The notes beneath the pieces are model-generated. The model searched no databases. It saw only the letters and a program-made list of their open reading frames with translations, and had not been told where the DNA came from. Positions 32,631 through 41,406 of a stretch of 64,000 nt of DNA are shown here, piece after piece (the stretch's first letter is position 1; every line of letters begins with the position of its first letter). The DNA lies in the NCBI GenBank assembly GCA_964242115.1, contig CAXSZX010000019.1, positions 35,123 through 99,122 on the forward strand, read 5' to 3'. The stretch is from BOG-908 sp964242115. GTDB lineage: Bacteria > Pseudomonadota > Alphaproteobacteria > Acetobacterales > Acetobacteraceae. The translations under genes and the position numbers were made by a program.

Positions 32631-34259
32631 CTACGGCAGCAACGGATCCCGCCGCTGCAGCCAGTTCCGATCCGGCAGGTCCGCCGTCCGCCACCCGCCG
32701 CCCAGCGCCTGTATCAGCGCTACCGAGTCCGTCAGGATGCTCATCTCGATCGAGATCTCCGTCTGCTGCGCGGTCAGCAGCGTGTTCTGCGCGGTGATGA
32801 CGGTAGTGAAGGGCTGGGTGCCGGCGCGGTATTCGTTCAGCGCGATCTGCGCGGAGTGGCCGGCGTCGACCACCGTCTGGCGTTCGACCACGTCCTGGCG
32901 CTGCAGGATGCGCAGTCCGGACAGCGCGTCCTCGACCTGCTGGAACGCGGTCAGCACGGTCTGTCGGTAGGTGGCGACGCTTTCGTCGTAGGTGGCGCGG
33001 GCGGCGCGCACGGCGGCACTGCGCGAGCCGCCCTCGAACAGCGCGTCGCTGGCCGAGACGCCGAGCGACCAGACCCGGGTGGCGCTGGAGAACAGCGTGT
33101 TCACCGGGTCGCCGGCGTAGCCGAACAGGCCGGACAGCGTGATGTCCGGGTAGTAGGCGCCGACGGCGACCCCGATCAGCGCGTTTTCCGACTTCATGGT
33201 GCGTTCGGCGTCGGCGATGTCCGGCCGGCGTTCCAGCAGCAGCGAGGGCACGATGCCGGGCGTGTCCGGCACCGGCGGCACGCTGTTCACCACGGCCAGG
33301 CTGAAGGCGGCCGGCGGCACCCCGATCAGCACGGCGATGGCGTGTTCGTACTGCGCGCGTGCAACGCCCACGTTGATGGCGGCGGATTGCGCGGCTTCGA
33401 GCTGGGTTTGCGCTGTCAGCACGTCCGAGCGGGCGGCTACGCCGGCGTCGTACTGGTTCTGGGTGATCTGCAGCGACTTGGTGTCGTTCTTCACCGTGTC
33501 GTCGAGCACGCGTTGCAGCGCGTCGGTCACCCGCAAATCCAGGTAGTCGGTGGCAAGCGAGCCTTGTGCGGACAGGCGCGCGTTGGCGAGCAGGGCCTCG
33601 CTGGCCTGGGCGGCGGCGACGTTGCTTTCCACCTGACGGCGTATCTTGCCCCAAACGTCGAGGTCCCAGCTGGCGCTGCCTTCCAGAGTGTAGGTGGTGC
33701 GGGTAAAGCTGCGGGAGTTCGAGACGCCGCTCTGCACCGTGGTGCTTCTGGCACCCGTCGTGCCGGTGCCGGTGGAGGTGGTGCCCGTGGTGGTGCTGGT
33801 GCCGGTGGACGTGCTGGTGGTGCCGGTGGTGGTGGTGGCCGCCGCGCTGCTGATGCCGCTGGCACCGCTGGCGATGCTGCCGCCGCCCTCGCTGCTGCGG
33901 GTGTCGCCGGCGTTGACGGAGAGCACCGGGAACAGGGCTGCACGTGCTTCGTCGACCAGCGCCTGGGCATTGTCGTAGGCGGCGACCTGTTCGCGGATGG
34001 TCTGGTTGCCGGCGTCGACCTGGGCTTCAAGCCGGTTCAGCAGGGGGTCGTGGTAGACCTCCCACCAGCGCCCCTTCTCCATGGTGTCGGCGGGGCTGGC
34101 GAGCTTCCAGCCCGGCAGCTCCTTGAAGGAGGCGGTCAGCGGCGCCGGCGGCTTGTGGTAGTCGGGTCCCACCATGCACCCGCCTGTCGTCACGGCGAGC
34201 CCAAGAGACAAAAGTTTTTTGGTTCTTTTTTTCAAAAAAGAACCGCTTGCTTCCTTCAT
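32631..34259 (-). CDS. NodT/OprM-type outer-membrane channel of the RND system, with repeat-derived signal peptide
   Basis: A 542-residue efflux outer-membrane factor: MVGPDYHKPPAP after the lipid Cys, two structural repeats of the TolC-like barrel/coiled coil (WWEVYHDPLLNRLEAQVDAG; SWDLDVWGKIRRQVESNVAA; LLERRPDIADAERTMKSENA; VSASDALFEGGSRSAAVRAA). A Thr/Ser/Gly low-complexity insert is seen at about 155-185. Its start ATG (34259) overlaps the upstream RND pump stop by four bases. Codons 2-18 are the single right arm of repeat R12, giving KEASGSFLKKRTKKLLS as a basic, hydrophobic leader before LGLAVTTGGC. The lipobox is weak but the Cys is correctly placed before MVGPDY. Confidence 0.9.
   Translation of the reverse strand: MKEASGSFLKKRTKKLLSLGLAVTTGGCMVGPDYHKPPAPLTASFKELPGWKLASPADTMEKGRWWEVYHDPLLNRLEAQVDAGNQTIREQVAAYDNAQALVDEARAALFPVLSVNAGDTRSSEGGGSIASGASGISSAAATTTTGTTSTSTGTSTTTGTTSTGTGTTGARSTTVQSGVSNSRSFTRTTYTLEGSASWDLDVWGKIRRQVESNVAAAQASEALLANARLSAQGSLATDYLDLRVTDALQRVLDDTVKNDTKSLQITQNQYDAGVAARSDVLTAQTQLEAAQSAAINVGVARAQYEHAIAVLIGVPPAAFSLAVVNSVPPVPDTPGIVPSLLLERRPDIADAERTMKSENALIGVAVGAYYPDITLSGLFGYAGDPVNTLFSSATRVWSLGVSASDALFEGGSRSAAVRAARATYDESVATYRQTVLTAFQQVEDALSGLRILQRQDVVERQTVVDAGHSAQIALNEYRAGTQPFTTVITAQNTLLTAQQTEISIEMSILTDSVALIQALGGGWRTADLPDRNWLQRRDPLLP
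34204..34256. repeat. Single right arm of the composite repeat (R12)
   Basis: AGAGACAAAAGTTTTTTGG, then hairpin GGTTCTTTTTTTCAAAAAAGAACC and GCTTGCTTCC. No left arm or core is present. It lies wholly inside the NodT-type gene, directly after its start codon. Confidence 0.9.
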
Positions 34260-37200
34260 TCCGCCGGCGACCCCGAAACATGCGTCTTTGGAAATGCTCT
34301 TATCCACCCACGCTGTGACCAAAGCCTGAACCGGTCCAGGTAAAGATAGACCACCGGCGTCGTATACAGCGTCAGCACCTGGCTGACGATCAGCCCGCCG
34401 ACAATGGCGATACCCAGCGGCCGGCGCAGCTCGGCGCCCTCGCCGGTGTCGAACATCAGCGGCAGCGCGCCGAGCAAAGCAGCGAACGTCGTCATCATGA
34501 TCGGCCGGAAGCGCAGCTGGCAGGCCTGGAAGATGGCGTCACGCGTGGAAAGTCCGCCCTCGCGTTCAGCGGAGAGCGCGAAGTCGATCATCATGATGGC
34601 GTTCTTCTTGACGATGCCGATCAGCAGGATGACGCCGATGAGTGCGATGATGCTGAACTCGGTGCCCGTCAGCATCAGCGCCAGCACCGCGCCCACGCCG
34701 GCGGACGGCAGGGTGGACAGTATGGTGATCGGGTGCACGGCACTCTCGTAGAGGATGCCGAGCACGATGTAGACGGCGACGAGCGCTGCCAGGATCAGCA
34801 TCGGCTCGCTGTTGGTGGATTGCTTGAAGGTGGCGGCAGTGCCTGCAAACACGCCGACCACGTCTTGCGGCATGTGGATGGCGATGCGGGCGCGTTCAAT
34901 GGCCGCGGTGGCGTCGCCCAGCGAGCGGCCGGGCGGCAGGTTGAACGAGATGGTGGCCGCCACGAACGGCCCCTGGTGGTTGACGCCGAGCGGCGTGTGT
35001 CCGGATTCGAAATGCGTGAACGCGGCCAGCGGCACCATCGTCTCCTGCGCGGTGCTGACCGAGGCGCCGTTCGACGCGCCACCCTTGCCCGCGGTGGCCA
35101 ACGCGTTGGAGGCCGCGTTGCGCGCGGAGTCGAGCGCCACGCCGGACGCCGTCGGCACCACTTTCGAGGACGCGACCGTGCCGGCGGGAAAGCCCGAGCT
35201 GCTGGTGCCCGGCGCGTTGGCGGCCGACGTGCTGACCCACACTTCGCGCAACGTCTGCGGGCTCTGCCAGTAGCGCGGCGCCAGCTCCATGATCACGTGA
35301 TACTGATTGAGCGGGTTGTAGATCGTGCTGACCTGGCGTTGGCCGAACGCGTCGTACAGCGTGTTGTCGATAGTGGCCGGCGTGAGGTTCAGGCGGGCGG
35401 CGGTGTTGCGGTCGATCACCAGGTTGGTCTGCAGGCCGCTCTGCTGCTGGTCCGAGTTCACGTCGGCGAGGTTCGGGTCTTTCTGCAAAGCTTCCGTCAG
35501 CTTCGGCGACCATTCGTAGAGTTCACGCGAGTCGTCGGCCTGCAGCGTGTATTGATACTGCGCGTTGGATTGCCGGCCGCCGACGCGCAAATCCTGCACG
35601 GCCTGCAGGTACAGCCGCGCGCCGGCCACGCGCAGCAGCCGCGGGCGCAGGCGCATGATCACCTGGTCGGCGCTGGCGTCTCGCTGGCCGAGCGGCTTCA
35701 GCGCCACGTAGATGTTGGCCGAGTTGGTCTGCCGGCCGCCGGTGAAGCCAACCACGCTGGCCACCGCCGGGTCGCGCTGCACGATGGACTGGATCAGCCG
35801 CAACTTGGTGCGCATGGTCTGGAAGCTGGTAGACTGGTCGGCCTGCACCATGCCCTGCAGCGAGCCGGTGTCCTGCTGCGGAAAGAAGCCTTTCGGGATG
35901 ACGACGTAGAGGTACACGTTCAGCACCACGGTTGCCGCCAGCACGACCATGACCATCAGCGATCGGTCCAGCGACCAGGCCAGCGTGCGTTCGTAGAAAC
36001 GCTGCATGTGCGCGAACCCGGCTTCCGTGCCGCGCAGGAACCAGGAGCGCCGGCGAGGTGCGTGCTCGACGCGCAGGAACAGCGCGCACATCATCGGGGT
36101 CGCGGTCAACGAAATGACCAAGCTGACGATGATCGCCAGCGAGAGCGTGATCGCAAACTCGCGGAACAGCCGGCCGACGATGCCGCCCATCAGCAATATC
36201 GGCAGGAACACGGCCACCAGCGAGATGCTGATGGAGAGCACGGTGAAGCCTACCTCGCGCGCGCCGAGCAGTGCGGCCTGCAGGCGCGGCATGCCGGCCT
36301 CCATGTGCCGCGCGATGTTCTCCAGCACCACGATGGCGTCGTCCACCACGAAGCCGGTGGAGATGGTCAGCGCCATCAGCGAGAGGTTGTCGAGGCTGTA
36401 GCCGAGCAGCCACATCGCGGCGAACGTGCCGATGATGGAGACCGGCACAGCGACTGCCGGGATCAGCGTGGCGCGCGCGTTGCCGAGAAAGACGTAGACC
36501 ACGCCGATCACCAGCAGGATGGCGACGATGAGCGTGCGCTGGGTGTCCTCCAGCGACGCGCGGACGGTGGGCGTGCGGTCGATGGCGACGGAGACGTCGG
36601 TGCCGCCGGGCAGGCTCGCCTGCAGTTGCGGCAGTGCCGCGCGGATGCCGTCCACCGTGTTGATGATGTTGGCGCCCGGCGTGCGGAAGATCAGCAGGAT
36701 GACCGTGGTCTTGCCGTTGTACAGGCCGGAGTTGCGCAAGTCCTCCACGCTGTCGTCCACTTCGGCCACGTCGCTCAACCGCACCGCGGCGCCGTTGCGG
36801 TAGGCGACAACCAGGTCACGGTAGTCGCTCGCGTGCTTGGCCTGGTCGTTGGTGTATATCTGGAAGTGGCGCTCACCCTCCTCGATGGCGCCCTTCGGCG
36901 CGTTGGCGTTGGCCGAGGCCAACGCCGCACGCACGTCCTCCAGCCCGATGCCGTAGTGGAACAGCGCGCCGGGGTTCAGCTCCACCCGCACGGCGGGCAA
37001 CGCGGAGCCGTTGACGTCCACCTCGCCCACGCCGGACAACTGGCTGAGCTTCTGCTGCAGCACCGTGGCCGCGGAATCGTAGAGCTGGCCCTGCGTCAGC
37101 GTCTTCGACGTCAGCGCCAGGATCATCACCGGCGCGTCGGCCGGGTTCACCTTGTTGTAGGTGGGGTTCGACCGCAACGCCGTCGGCAGGTCCGCACGCG

Positions 37201-37543
37201 CCGCGTTGATGGCGGCCTCCACGTCGCGCGCCGCACCGTCGATGTTGCGGTTCAGGCCGAACTGCAAGGTGACGCGCGTTTTGCCCACCGAGCTCTGCGA
37301 CGTCATCTCGGTCACGTCGGCAATCTGCCCGAGGTGGCGCTCCAGCGGGCCGGCAACGGACGTAGCCACCGTGTCCGGGCTAGCGCCGGGCAGGCTGGCC
37401 TGCACGGAAATGGTGGGAAAGTCCACCTGCGGCAGCGGTGCCACCGGCAGCTTGGCGTAGGCGAACAAGCCCGCCAGCGCGATGCCGATGGTCAGCAGCG
37501 TGGTCGCGATCGGCCTCGCGATGAACGGTGCACTGATGTTCAT
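34256..37543 (-). CDS. mdtB: RND multidrug efflux permease, MdtB/MdtC-like (second subunit)
   Basis: A 1095-residue proton-driven inner-membrane transporter. N-terminus NISAPFIARPIATTLLTIGI, the pore/porter domains, the TM4 acidic motif GFVVDDAIVVLENIARHMEA (conserved DD), the LMGGIVGRLFREFAITL segment, the amphipathic YVVIPKGFFPQQDTG loop, the TM10 region LIGIVKKNAIMMIDFALSAE and FRPIMMTTFAALLGALPLM. A long Ala/Ser/Gly insertion (about 760-830: SAANAPGTSSSGFPAGTVAS) is unusual in the docking region. Operon order is membrane-fusion protein, permease, permease, channel, as in MdtABC systems, which use hetero-oligomeric pumps. Symbol by analogy. Confidence 0.9.
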   Translation of the reverse strand: MNISAPFIARPIATTLLTIGIALAGLFAYAKLPVAPLPQVDFPTISVQASLPGASPDTVATSVAGPLERHLGQIADVTEMTSQSSVGKTRVTLQFGLNRNIDGAARDVEAAINAARADLPTALRSNPTYNKVNPADAPVMILALTSKTLTQGQLYDSAATVLQQKLSQLSGVGEVDVNGSALPAVRVELNPGALFHYGIGLEDVRAALASANANAPKGAIEEGERHFQIYTNDQAKHASDYRDLVVAYRNGAAVRLSDVAEVDDSVEDLRNSGLYNGKTTVILLIFRTPGANIINTVDGIRAALPQLQASLPGGTDVSVAIDRTPTVRASLEDTQRTLIVAILLVIGVVYVFLGNARATLIPAVAVPVSIIGTFAAMWLLGYSLDNLSLMALTISTGFVVDDAIVVLENIARHMEAGMPRLQAALLGAREVGFTVLSISISLVAVFLPILLMGGIVGRLFREFAITLSLAIIVSLVISLTATPMMCALFLRVEHAPRRRSWFLRGTEAGFAHMQRFYERTLAWSLDRSLMVMVVLAATVVLNVYLYVVIPKGFFPQQDTGSLQGMVQADQSTSFQTMRTKLRLIQSIVQRDPAVASVVGFTGGRQTNSANIYVALKPLGQRDASADQVIMRLRPRLLRVAGARLYLQAVQDLRVGGRQSNAQYQYTLQADDSRELYEWSPKLTEALQKDPNLADVNSDQQQSGLQTNLVIDRNTAARLNLTPATIDNTLYDAFGQRQVSTIYNPLNQYHVIMELAPRYWQSPQTLREVWVSTSAANAPGTSSSGFPAGTVASSKVVPTASGVALDSARNAASNALATAGKGGASNGASVSTAQETMVPLAAFTHFESGHTPLGVNHQGPFVAATISFNLPPGRSLGDATAAIERARIAIHMPQDVVGVFAGTAATFKQSTNSEPMLILAALVAVYIVLGILYESAVHPITILSTLPSAGVGAVLALMLTGTEFSIIALIGVILLIGIVKKNAIMMIDFALSAEREGGLSTRDAIFQACQLRFRPIMMTTFAALLGALPLMFDTGEGAELRRPLGIAIVGGLIVSQVLTLYTTPVVYLYLDRFRLWSQRGWIRAFPKTHVSGSPAE

Positions 37544-37561
37544 GCGCGCGCGTCACGCAAG

Positions 37562-37722
37562 GGAAAGCAAGGAAGGCCTTCTTTTTTGAAAAAAAGGAGC
37601 AAAAAACTTTTGCTCCCTCGCTGGTGTAAGTGCCTCCATTTATCCTGCGACGTATGGCTTTGACTTGAGCCAAAAAGATGACTCCTGCTGGTTCTTTTTT
37701 TCGAAAACGAACTGCTTGCTTT
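37562..37722. repeat. Composite palindromic repeat R13 (b-unique core-a)
   Basis: Left GGCCTTCTTTTTTGAAAAAAAGGAGC, right GGTTCTTTTTTTCGAAAACGAACTGC. The centre (about 37612-37685) is unlike other copies and has no obvious GC hairpin. Confidence 0.85.
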
Positions 37723-37733
37723 GCATGAGCCAG

Positions 37734-37872
37734 CCTCCTCAAGACTAATTGGCGTCTCTAAAGCATCATCCGACCAAACGGATTCGTCAGCTGAATGGAG
37801 ATGCTCGCCAAAACGAAGAGCTTGAGCGTTTTCCGACCTGCTTACCCGTTCCAACAAGGTCGGAAGACGCTT
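37734..37872 (-). repeat. Element E1, copy 1
   Basis: About 95 bases around GAATGGAGATGCTCGCCAAA and GAGCGTTTTCCGACCTG match 61552-61672 at roughly three bases in four, with common lead-in CAAGACT. Minus-strand reading contains ENAQALRFGEHLHS. It lies in the 610-base gap that interrupts the mdt operon, between repeats R13 and R14. Confidence 0.55.
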
Positions 37873-37896
37873 CTGGCCGAGGTTTGCGAACGCCTC

Positions 37897-38000
37897 TAGA
37901 CAAAAAACTCTTATCTTCGCTGTCGCGAACCATTCAACCGACGGGTGCGCAACAGGCAAAAGTTCTTTGGTTCTTCTTTTCAAAAAAGAAATGCTTGCGT
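37897..38000. repeat. Composite repeat R14 (left hairpin missing)
   Basis: Starts at the left pairing arm (CAAAAAACTCTTATCTTCG), then GCTGTCGCGAAC, GGCAAAAGTTCTTTGG and right hairpin GGTTCTTCTTTTCAAAAAAGAAATGC. Confidence 0.8.
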
Positions 38001-38100
38001 TGCGCGCGCCAAGCACGAGACCGACTGGCATCACCAGGCCAAATCTTGCAAACGCCGCGAACGTCCCGGCCATCACGGGCCGTCCAACCAGCGAGCACCC

Positions 38101-38155
38101 AAGGAGCAAAAGTTTTTTGGTTCTTTTTTTCAAAAAAGAACTGCTTGCTTGCTTC
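38101..38155. repeat. Single right arm of the composite repeat (R15)
   Basis: AAGGAGCAAAAGTTTTTTGG, hairpin GGTTCTTTTTTTCAAAAAAGAACTGC, then CTTGCTTGCTTCAC. It directly abuts the stop codon of the first RND permease. Confidence 0.88.
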
Positions 38156-41100
38156 ACTCCGCCGCCACCGCCTGCTGCGGTCGAAACCCCTGCGCCACAC
38201 GATCGAACAGCAGGTAGATCACCGGCGTGGTGTAGAGCGTCAGCACCTGACTGACGATCAGCCCGCCGAAGATCGCAAGCCCCAGCGGACGGCGCAGTTC
38301 CGACCCGGTGCCGGTCCCCAGCATCAGCGGCAGCGCGGAGAATAAAGCGGCGAAGGTCGTCATCAGGATCGGCCGCAGGCGCAGCATGCTGGCGCGGTGG
38401 ATGGCGGCGCGCGGTGCGTAGCCTTCCTCGCGTTCGGCGACGAGTGCGAAGTCGATCATCATGATCGCGTTCTTCTTCACGATGCCGATCAGCAGCACGA
38501 TACCGATGATGCCGATGATGTCGAGGTCGGATCCCACGATCATCAGTGCGAGCAGCGCGCCGATGCCGGCGGACGGCAGGGTGGAGAGGATGGTGATCGG
38601 GTGGACGAAGCTTTCGTAGAGCACGCCGAGCACGATGTACATCGCGGCGATCGCGGCGAGCACCAGGTACAGCTCGTTGCCGAGGGCGTTCTGGAACGCG
38701 GCCGCGGCACCCTGGAAGGCGGTGAGGAAGCTGTCAGGCAGGTGCAGGTCGCTCTCCGCCTGCTTGATGGCGTCCACCGCGGCGCCGAGGGATGCGCCCT
38801 GTGCCAGGTTGAAGCTGATTGTGGTGGAGGGGAACTGGCCGAGGTGGCTGACCACCAACGGGGCGGCGCGCTGGGTGACGTGCACGAAGGCGGACAGCGG
38901 CACCTGTCCGCTCGCCGCGGTGGAGGACGGCAGGTAGATCGAGTCCAGGCTGGTCAGCGCGTGCTGCACGGCCGGGTCGGCTTCGAGGATGATGCGGTAC
39001 TGGTTGGACTGGGTGAAGATGGTGGACACGATGCGTTGGCCGAACGCGTCGTACAGCGCGTTGTCGACGGTGGCCGGCGTGATGCCGAAGCGCGCGGCGG
39101 TGGCGCGGTCGATGGTGATGTCGGCGGCCAGGCCGTTGGTTTGCGCGTCGCTGGCCACGTCGGTGATCGACGGGATCGCGCGCAGGCGGTCCATCAGGCG
39201 CGGCACCCAGGTGGTGAACGCGGACAGGTCGGCGTTCTCCAGCACGAACTGGTACTGCGTGGCGCTGACCGCGGTGTCGATGCTGAGGTCCTGCACCGGC
39301 TGCATGAACAGCGCGATGCCGGGCACGTCCGAGACTTCCTGCGTCAGCCTGCGGATGATGGCGCTGACGCTGTCGGTGCGCTGGTCGCGCGGGCGCAAAT
39401 TGATCAGGAAACGGCCGGCGTTCAGCGTGGTGTTGGCACCGTCCACGCCGATGAAGCTGGACAGGCTGACCACGTCCGGGTCGCGCAGCACCGCGTCGGC
39501 CAGCGCCTGCTGGCCGCGCGACATCGCCGCGTAGGACGCGGTGGATGCGGCCTGGCTGATGCCCTGGATCAGCCCGGTATCCTGCACCGGGAAGAAGCCT
39601 TTCGGGATCACCACGTAGAGAAATGCCGTGAGCAGCACTGTGACGGTTGCCACCAGCAACGTCATCGCCTGGCGGTCCAGCACCCAGTCCAGCGTGCGGC
39701 CGTAAGCGCCGATTATCCGCTCCGTCATCCGTTCGGCCCACAACGAGGCGCGCCCCATCTGGTCTGCCGGGCGGTGGCGCAGCAGCCGCGCGCACAGCAT
39801 CGGCACCAGGGTCAGCGACACCACCGCCGAGATCACGATGGTGACGGCCAGCGTGATGGCGAACTCGTGGAACAGGCGGCCTACCACGTCGCCCATGAAC
39901 AGCAGCGGGATCAGCACCGCCAGCAGCGACACGGTCAGCGAGATGATGGTGAAGCCGATCTGCTTGCTGCCGATCAGGGCGGCCTGCAGCGGCGCCTCGC
40001 CCATTTCCACGTAGCGGTCGATGTTCTCGATCATCACGATGGCGTCGTCCACCACGAAGCCGGTGGCAATGGTCAGCGCCATCAGCGAGAGGTTGTCCAG
40101 CGAGAACCCCCACAGGTACATCGCCGCCAGCGTGCCCACCAGCGAGAGCGGCACCGACAGGCTGGGGATCAGCGTCGCTGCCGCGCGCCGCAGGAACACG
40201 AAGATCACCAGCACCACCAGCGCGATGGCCAGGCCCAGCTCGAACTCCACGTCGGCGACCGAGGCGCGGATGGTGTTCGTGCGGTCGGTCAGCTTGGTCA
40301 CCTGCAGTGCCGCCGGCAGGCTCGCCTGCAGCTTGGGCAGCAGCGCGGTGATGCGGTCCACCACGGCGATCACGTTCGCACCCGGCTGGCGCTGCACGTT
40401 CAGGATCACCGCCTGCGTGCGGTCCATCCAGGCGGCCAGCTTGGTGTTCTCCGAGCCCTGTACAAGCGTCGCGACATCGGTCAGCCGCACCGGCGCGCCG
40501 TTGCGGTAGGCGATGATGGCGCTGGCAAAGGCGGCCGCGTCCGGCAACTGGTCGTTGGCGTTGATGGTGGTGGCCTGCGCCGGCCCGTCGAAATTGCCCT
40601 TCGGCGTGTTGACGTTGAGGTTGCCGATGGTGGTGCGCAGGTCGTCGATGTTCAGCCCGAGTGCCGCCAGCGCGCGGATGTTGGCCTGCACGCGCACCGC
40701 TGGCCGGTGGCCGCCGGAGATGGAGACAAGACCCACGCCGTCGATCTGGCTGATCTTCTGCGCCAGCCGTGTCTCTGCGAGGTCCTCGATCTGGGTCAGC
40801 GCCATGGTGCGGCTGGTCAGCGCCAGGGTGACGACCGGCGCGTCGGCCGGGTTCACCTTGGCGTAGATCGGCGGCGCCGGCAGGTCCGACGGCAACAGGT
40901 TGCCCGCCGCGTTGATCGCCGCCTGCACCTCCTGCTCGGCCACGTCCAGCGAGAGGTCGAGGCTGAACTGCAGGGTGATGACCGAGGCGCCGGCGGAGCT
41001 CTGTGAGCTCATCTGGTTCAGTCCCGGCATCTCGCCGAACTGACGTTCCAGCGGTGCGGTGACCGAGCTGGTCATCACCTCGGGGCTGGCGCCGGGGTAG

Positions 41101-41321
41101 AAGGTCTGCACCTGGATGGTGGGGTAGTCCACTTCCGGCAGGGCGGAGAGCGGCAGGTATTGGTAGGCGATGATGCCCACCAGCAGCAGTGCCAGCATCA
41201 GCAGCGTGGTCGCCACCGGCCGCAGGATGAACGCGGCGGACGGGCCGCCGCCTTGGCCCGTGCCCTGTCCGGTATAAGGCCCCGAGCCATGCATCGAGCC
41301 GGCGCCCTCTTGCCCGCTCAT
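38154..41321 (-). CDS. mdtC: RND multidrug efflux permease, MdtC-like (first subunit)
   Basis: A 1055-residue RND pump. After an unusual hydrophilic N-terminal extension (MSGQEGAGSMHGSGPYTGQG, Gly-rich) comes the normal start SAAFILRPVATTLLMLALLL. Key elements: GFVVDDAIVMIENIDRYVEM in TM4, LFMGDVVGRLFHEFAITLAV, YVVIPKGFFPVQDTGLIQGI, LIGIVKKNAIMMIDFALVAE, RPILMTTFAALFSALPLML. ATG 41321 is chosen; ATG at 41294 would remove part of the extension, and ATG at 41429 would overlap mdtA. It follows the fusion-protein gene and precedes, after a repeat-filled 610-base gap, the second permease. MdtBC-type pumps work as mixed trimers. Confidence 0.9.
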   Translation of the reverse strand: MSGQEGAGSMHGSGPYTGQGTGQGGGPSAAFILRPVATTLLMLALLLVGIIAYQYLPLSALPEVDYPTIQVQTFYPGASPEVMTSSVTAPLERQFGEMPGLNQMSSQSSAGASVITLQFSLDLSLDVAEQEVQAAINAAGNLLPSDLPAPPIYAKVNPADAPVVTLALTSRTMALTQIEDLAETRLAQKISQIDGVGLVSISGGHRPAVRVQANIRALAALGLNIDDLRTTIGNLNVNTPKGNFDGPAQATTINANDQLPDAAAFASAIIAYRNGAPVRLTDVATLVQGSENTKLAAWMDRTQAVILNVQRQPGANVIAVVDRITALLPKLQASLPAALQVTKLTDRTNTIRASVADVEFELGLAIALVVLVIFVFLRRAAATLIPSLSVPLSLVGTLAAMYLWGFSLDNLSLMALTIATGFVVDDAIVMIENIDRYVEMGEAPLQAALIGSKQIGFTIISLTVSLLAVLIPLLFMGDVVGRLFHEFAITLAVTIVISAVVSLTLVPMLCARLLRHRPADQMGRASLWAERMTERIIGAYGRTLDWVLDRQAMTLLVATVTVLLTAFLYVVIPKGFFPVQDTGLIQGISQAASTASYAAMSRGQQALADAVLRDPDVVSLSSFIGVDGANTTLNAGRFLINLRPRDQRTDSVSAIIRRLTQEVSDVPGIALFMQPVQDLSIDTAVSATQYQFVLENADLSAFTTWVPRLMDRLRAIPSITDVASDAQTNGLAADITIDRATAARFGITPATVDNALYDAFGQRIVSTIFTQSNQYRIILEADPAVQHALTSLDSIYLPSSTAASGQVPLSAFVHVTQRAAPLVVSHLGQFPSTTISFNLAQGASLGAAVDAIKQAESDLHLPDSFLTAFQGAAAAFQNALGNELYLVLAAIAAMYIVLGVLYESFVHPITILSTLPSAGIGALLALMIVGSDLDIIGIIGIVLLIGIVKKNAIMMIDFALVAEREEGYAPRAAIHRASMLRLRPILMTTFAALFSALPLMLGTGTGSELRRPLGLAIFGGLIVSQVLTLYTTPVIYLLFDRVAQGFRPQQAVAAE

Positions 41322-41406
41322 GCCAAGCCCGTCCGCGGACGTGCCCCGGGCCCAGCGTACGGGTTCGAGCCCCGATGCGAGCGCAGGCCAATGTTCGCCG
41401 GCATGG

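Noticed and set aside
30906..34343. 1145-codon plus-strand open frame antisense to the glycan synthase and NodT-type genes
   Set aside because: Composition is typical of antisense GC-rich frames, it crosses repeats R10-R12, and the minus-strand genes have full family motifs.
38397..41006. 869-codon plus-strand frame antisense to the RND permease
   Set aside because: His/Arg/Gly-rich shadow of a clear minus-strand gene.
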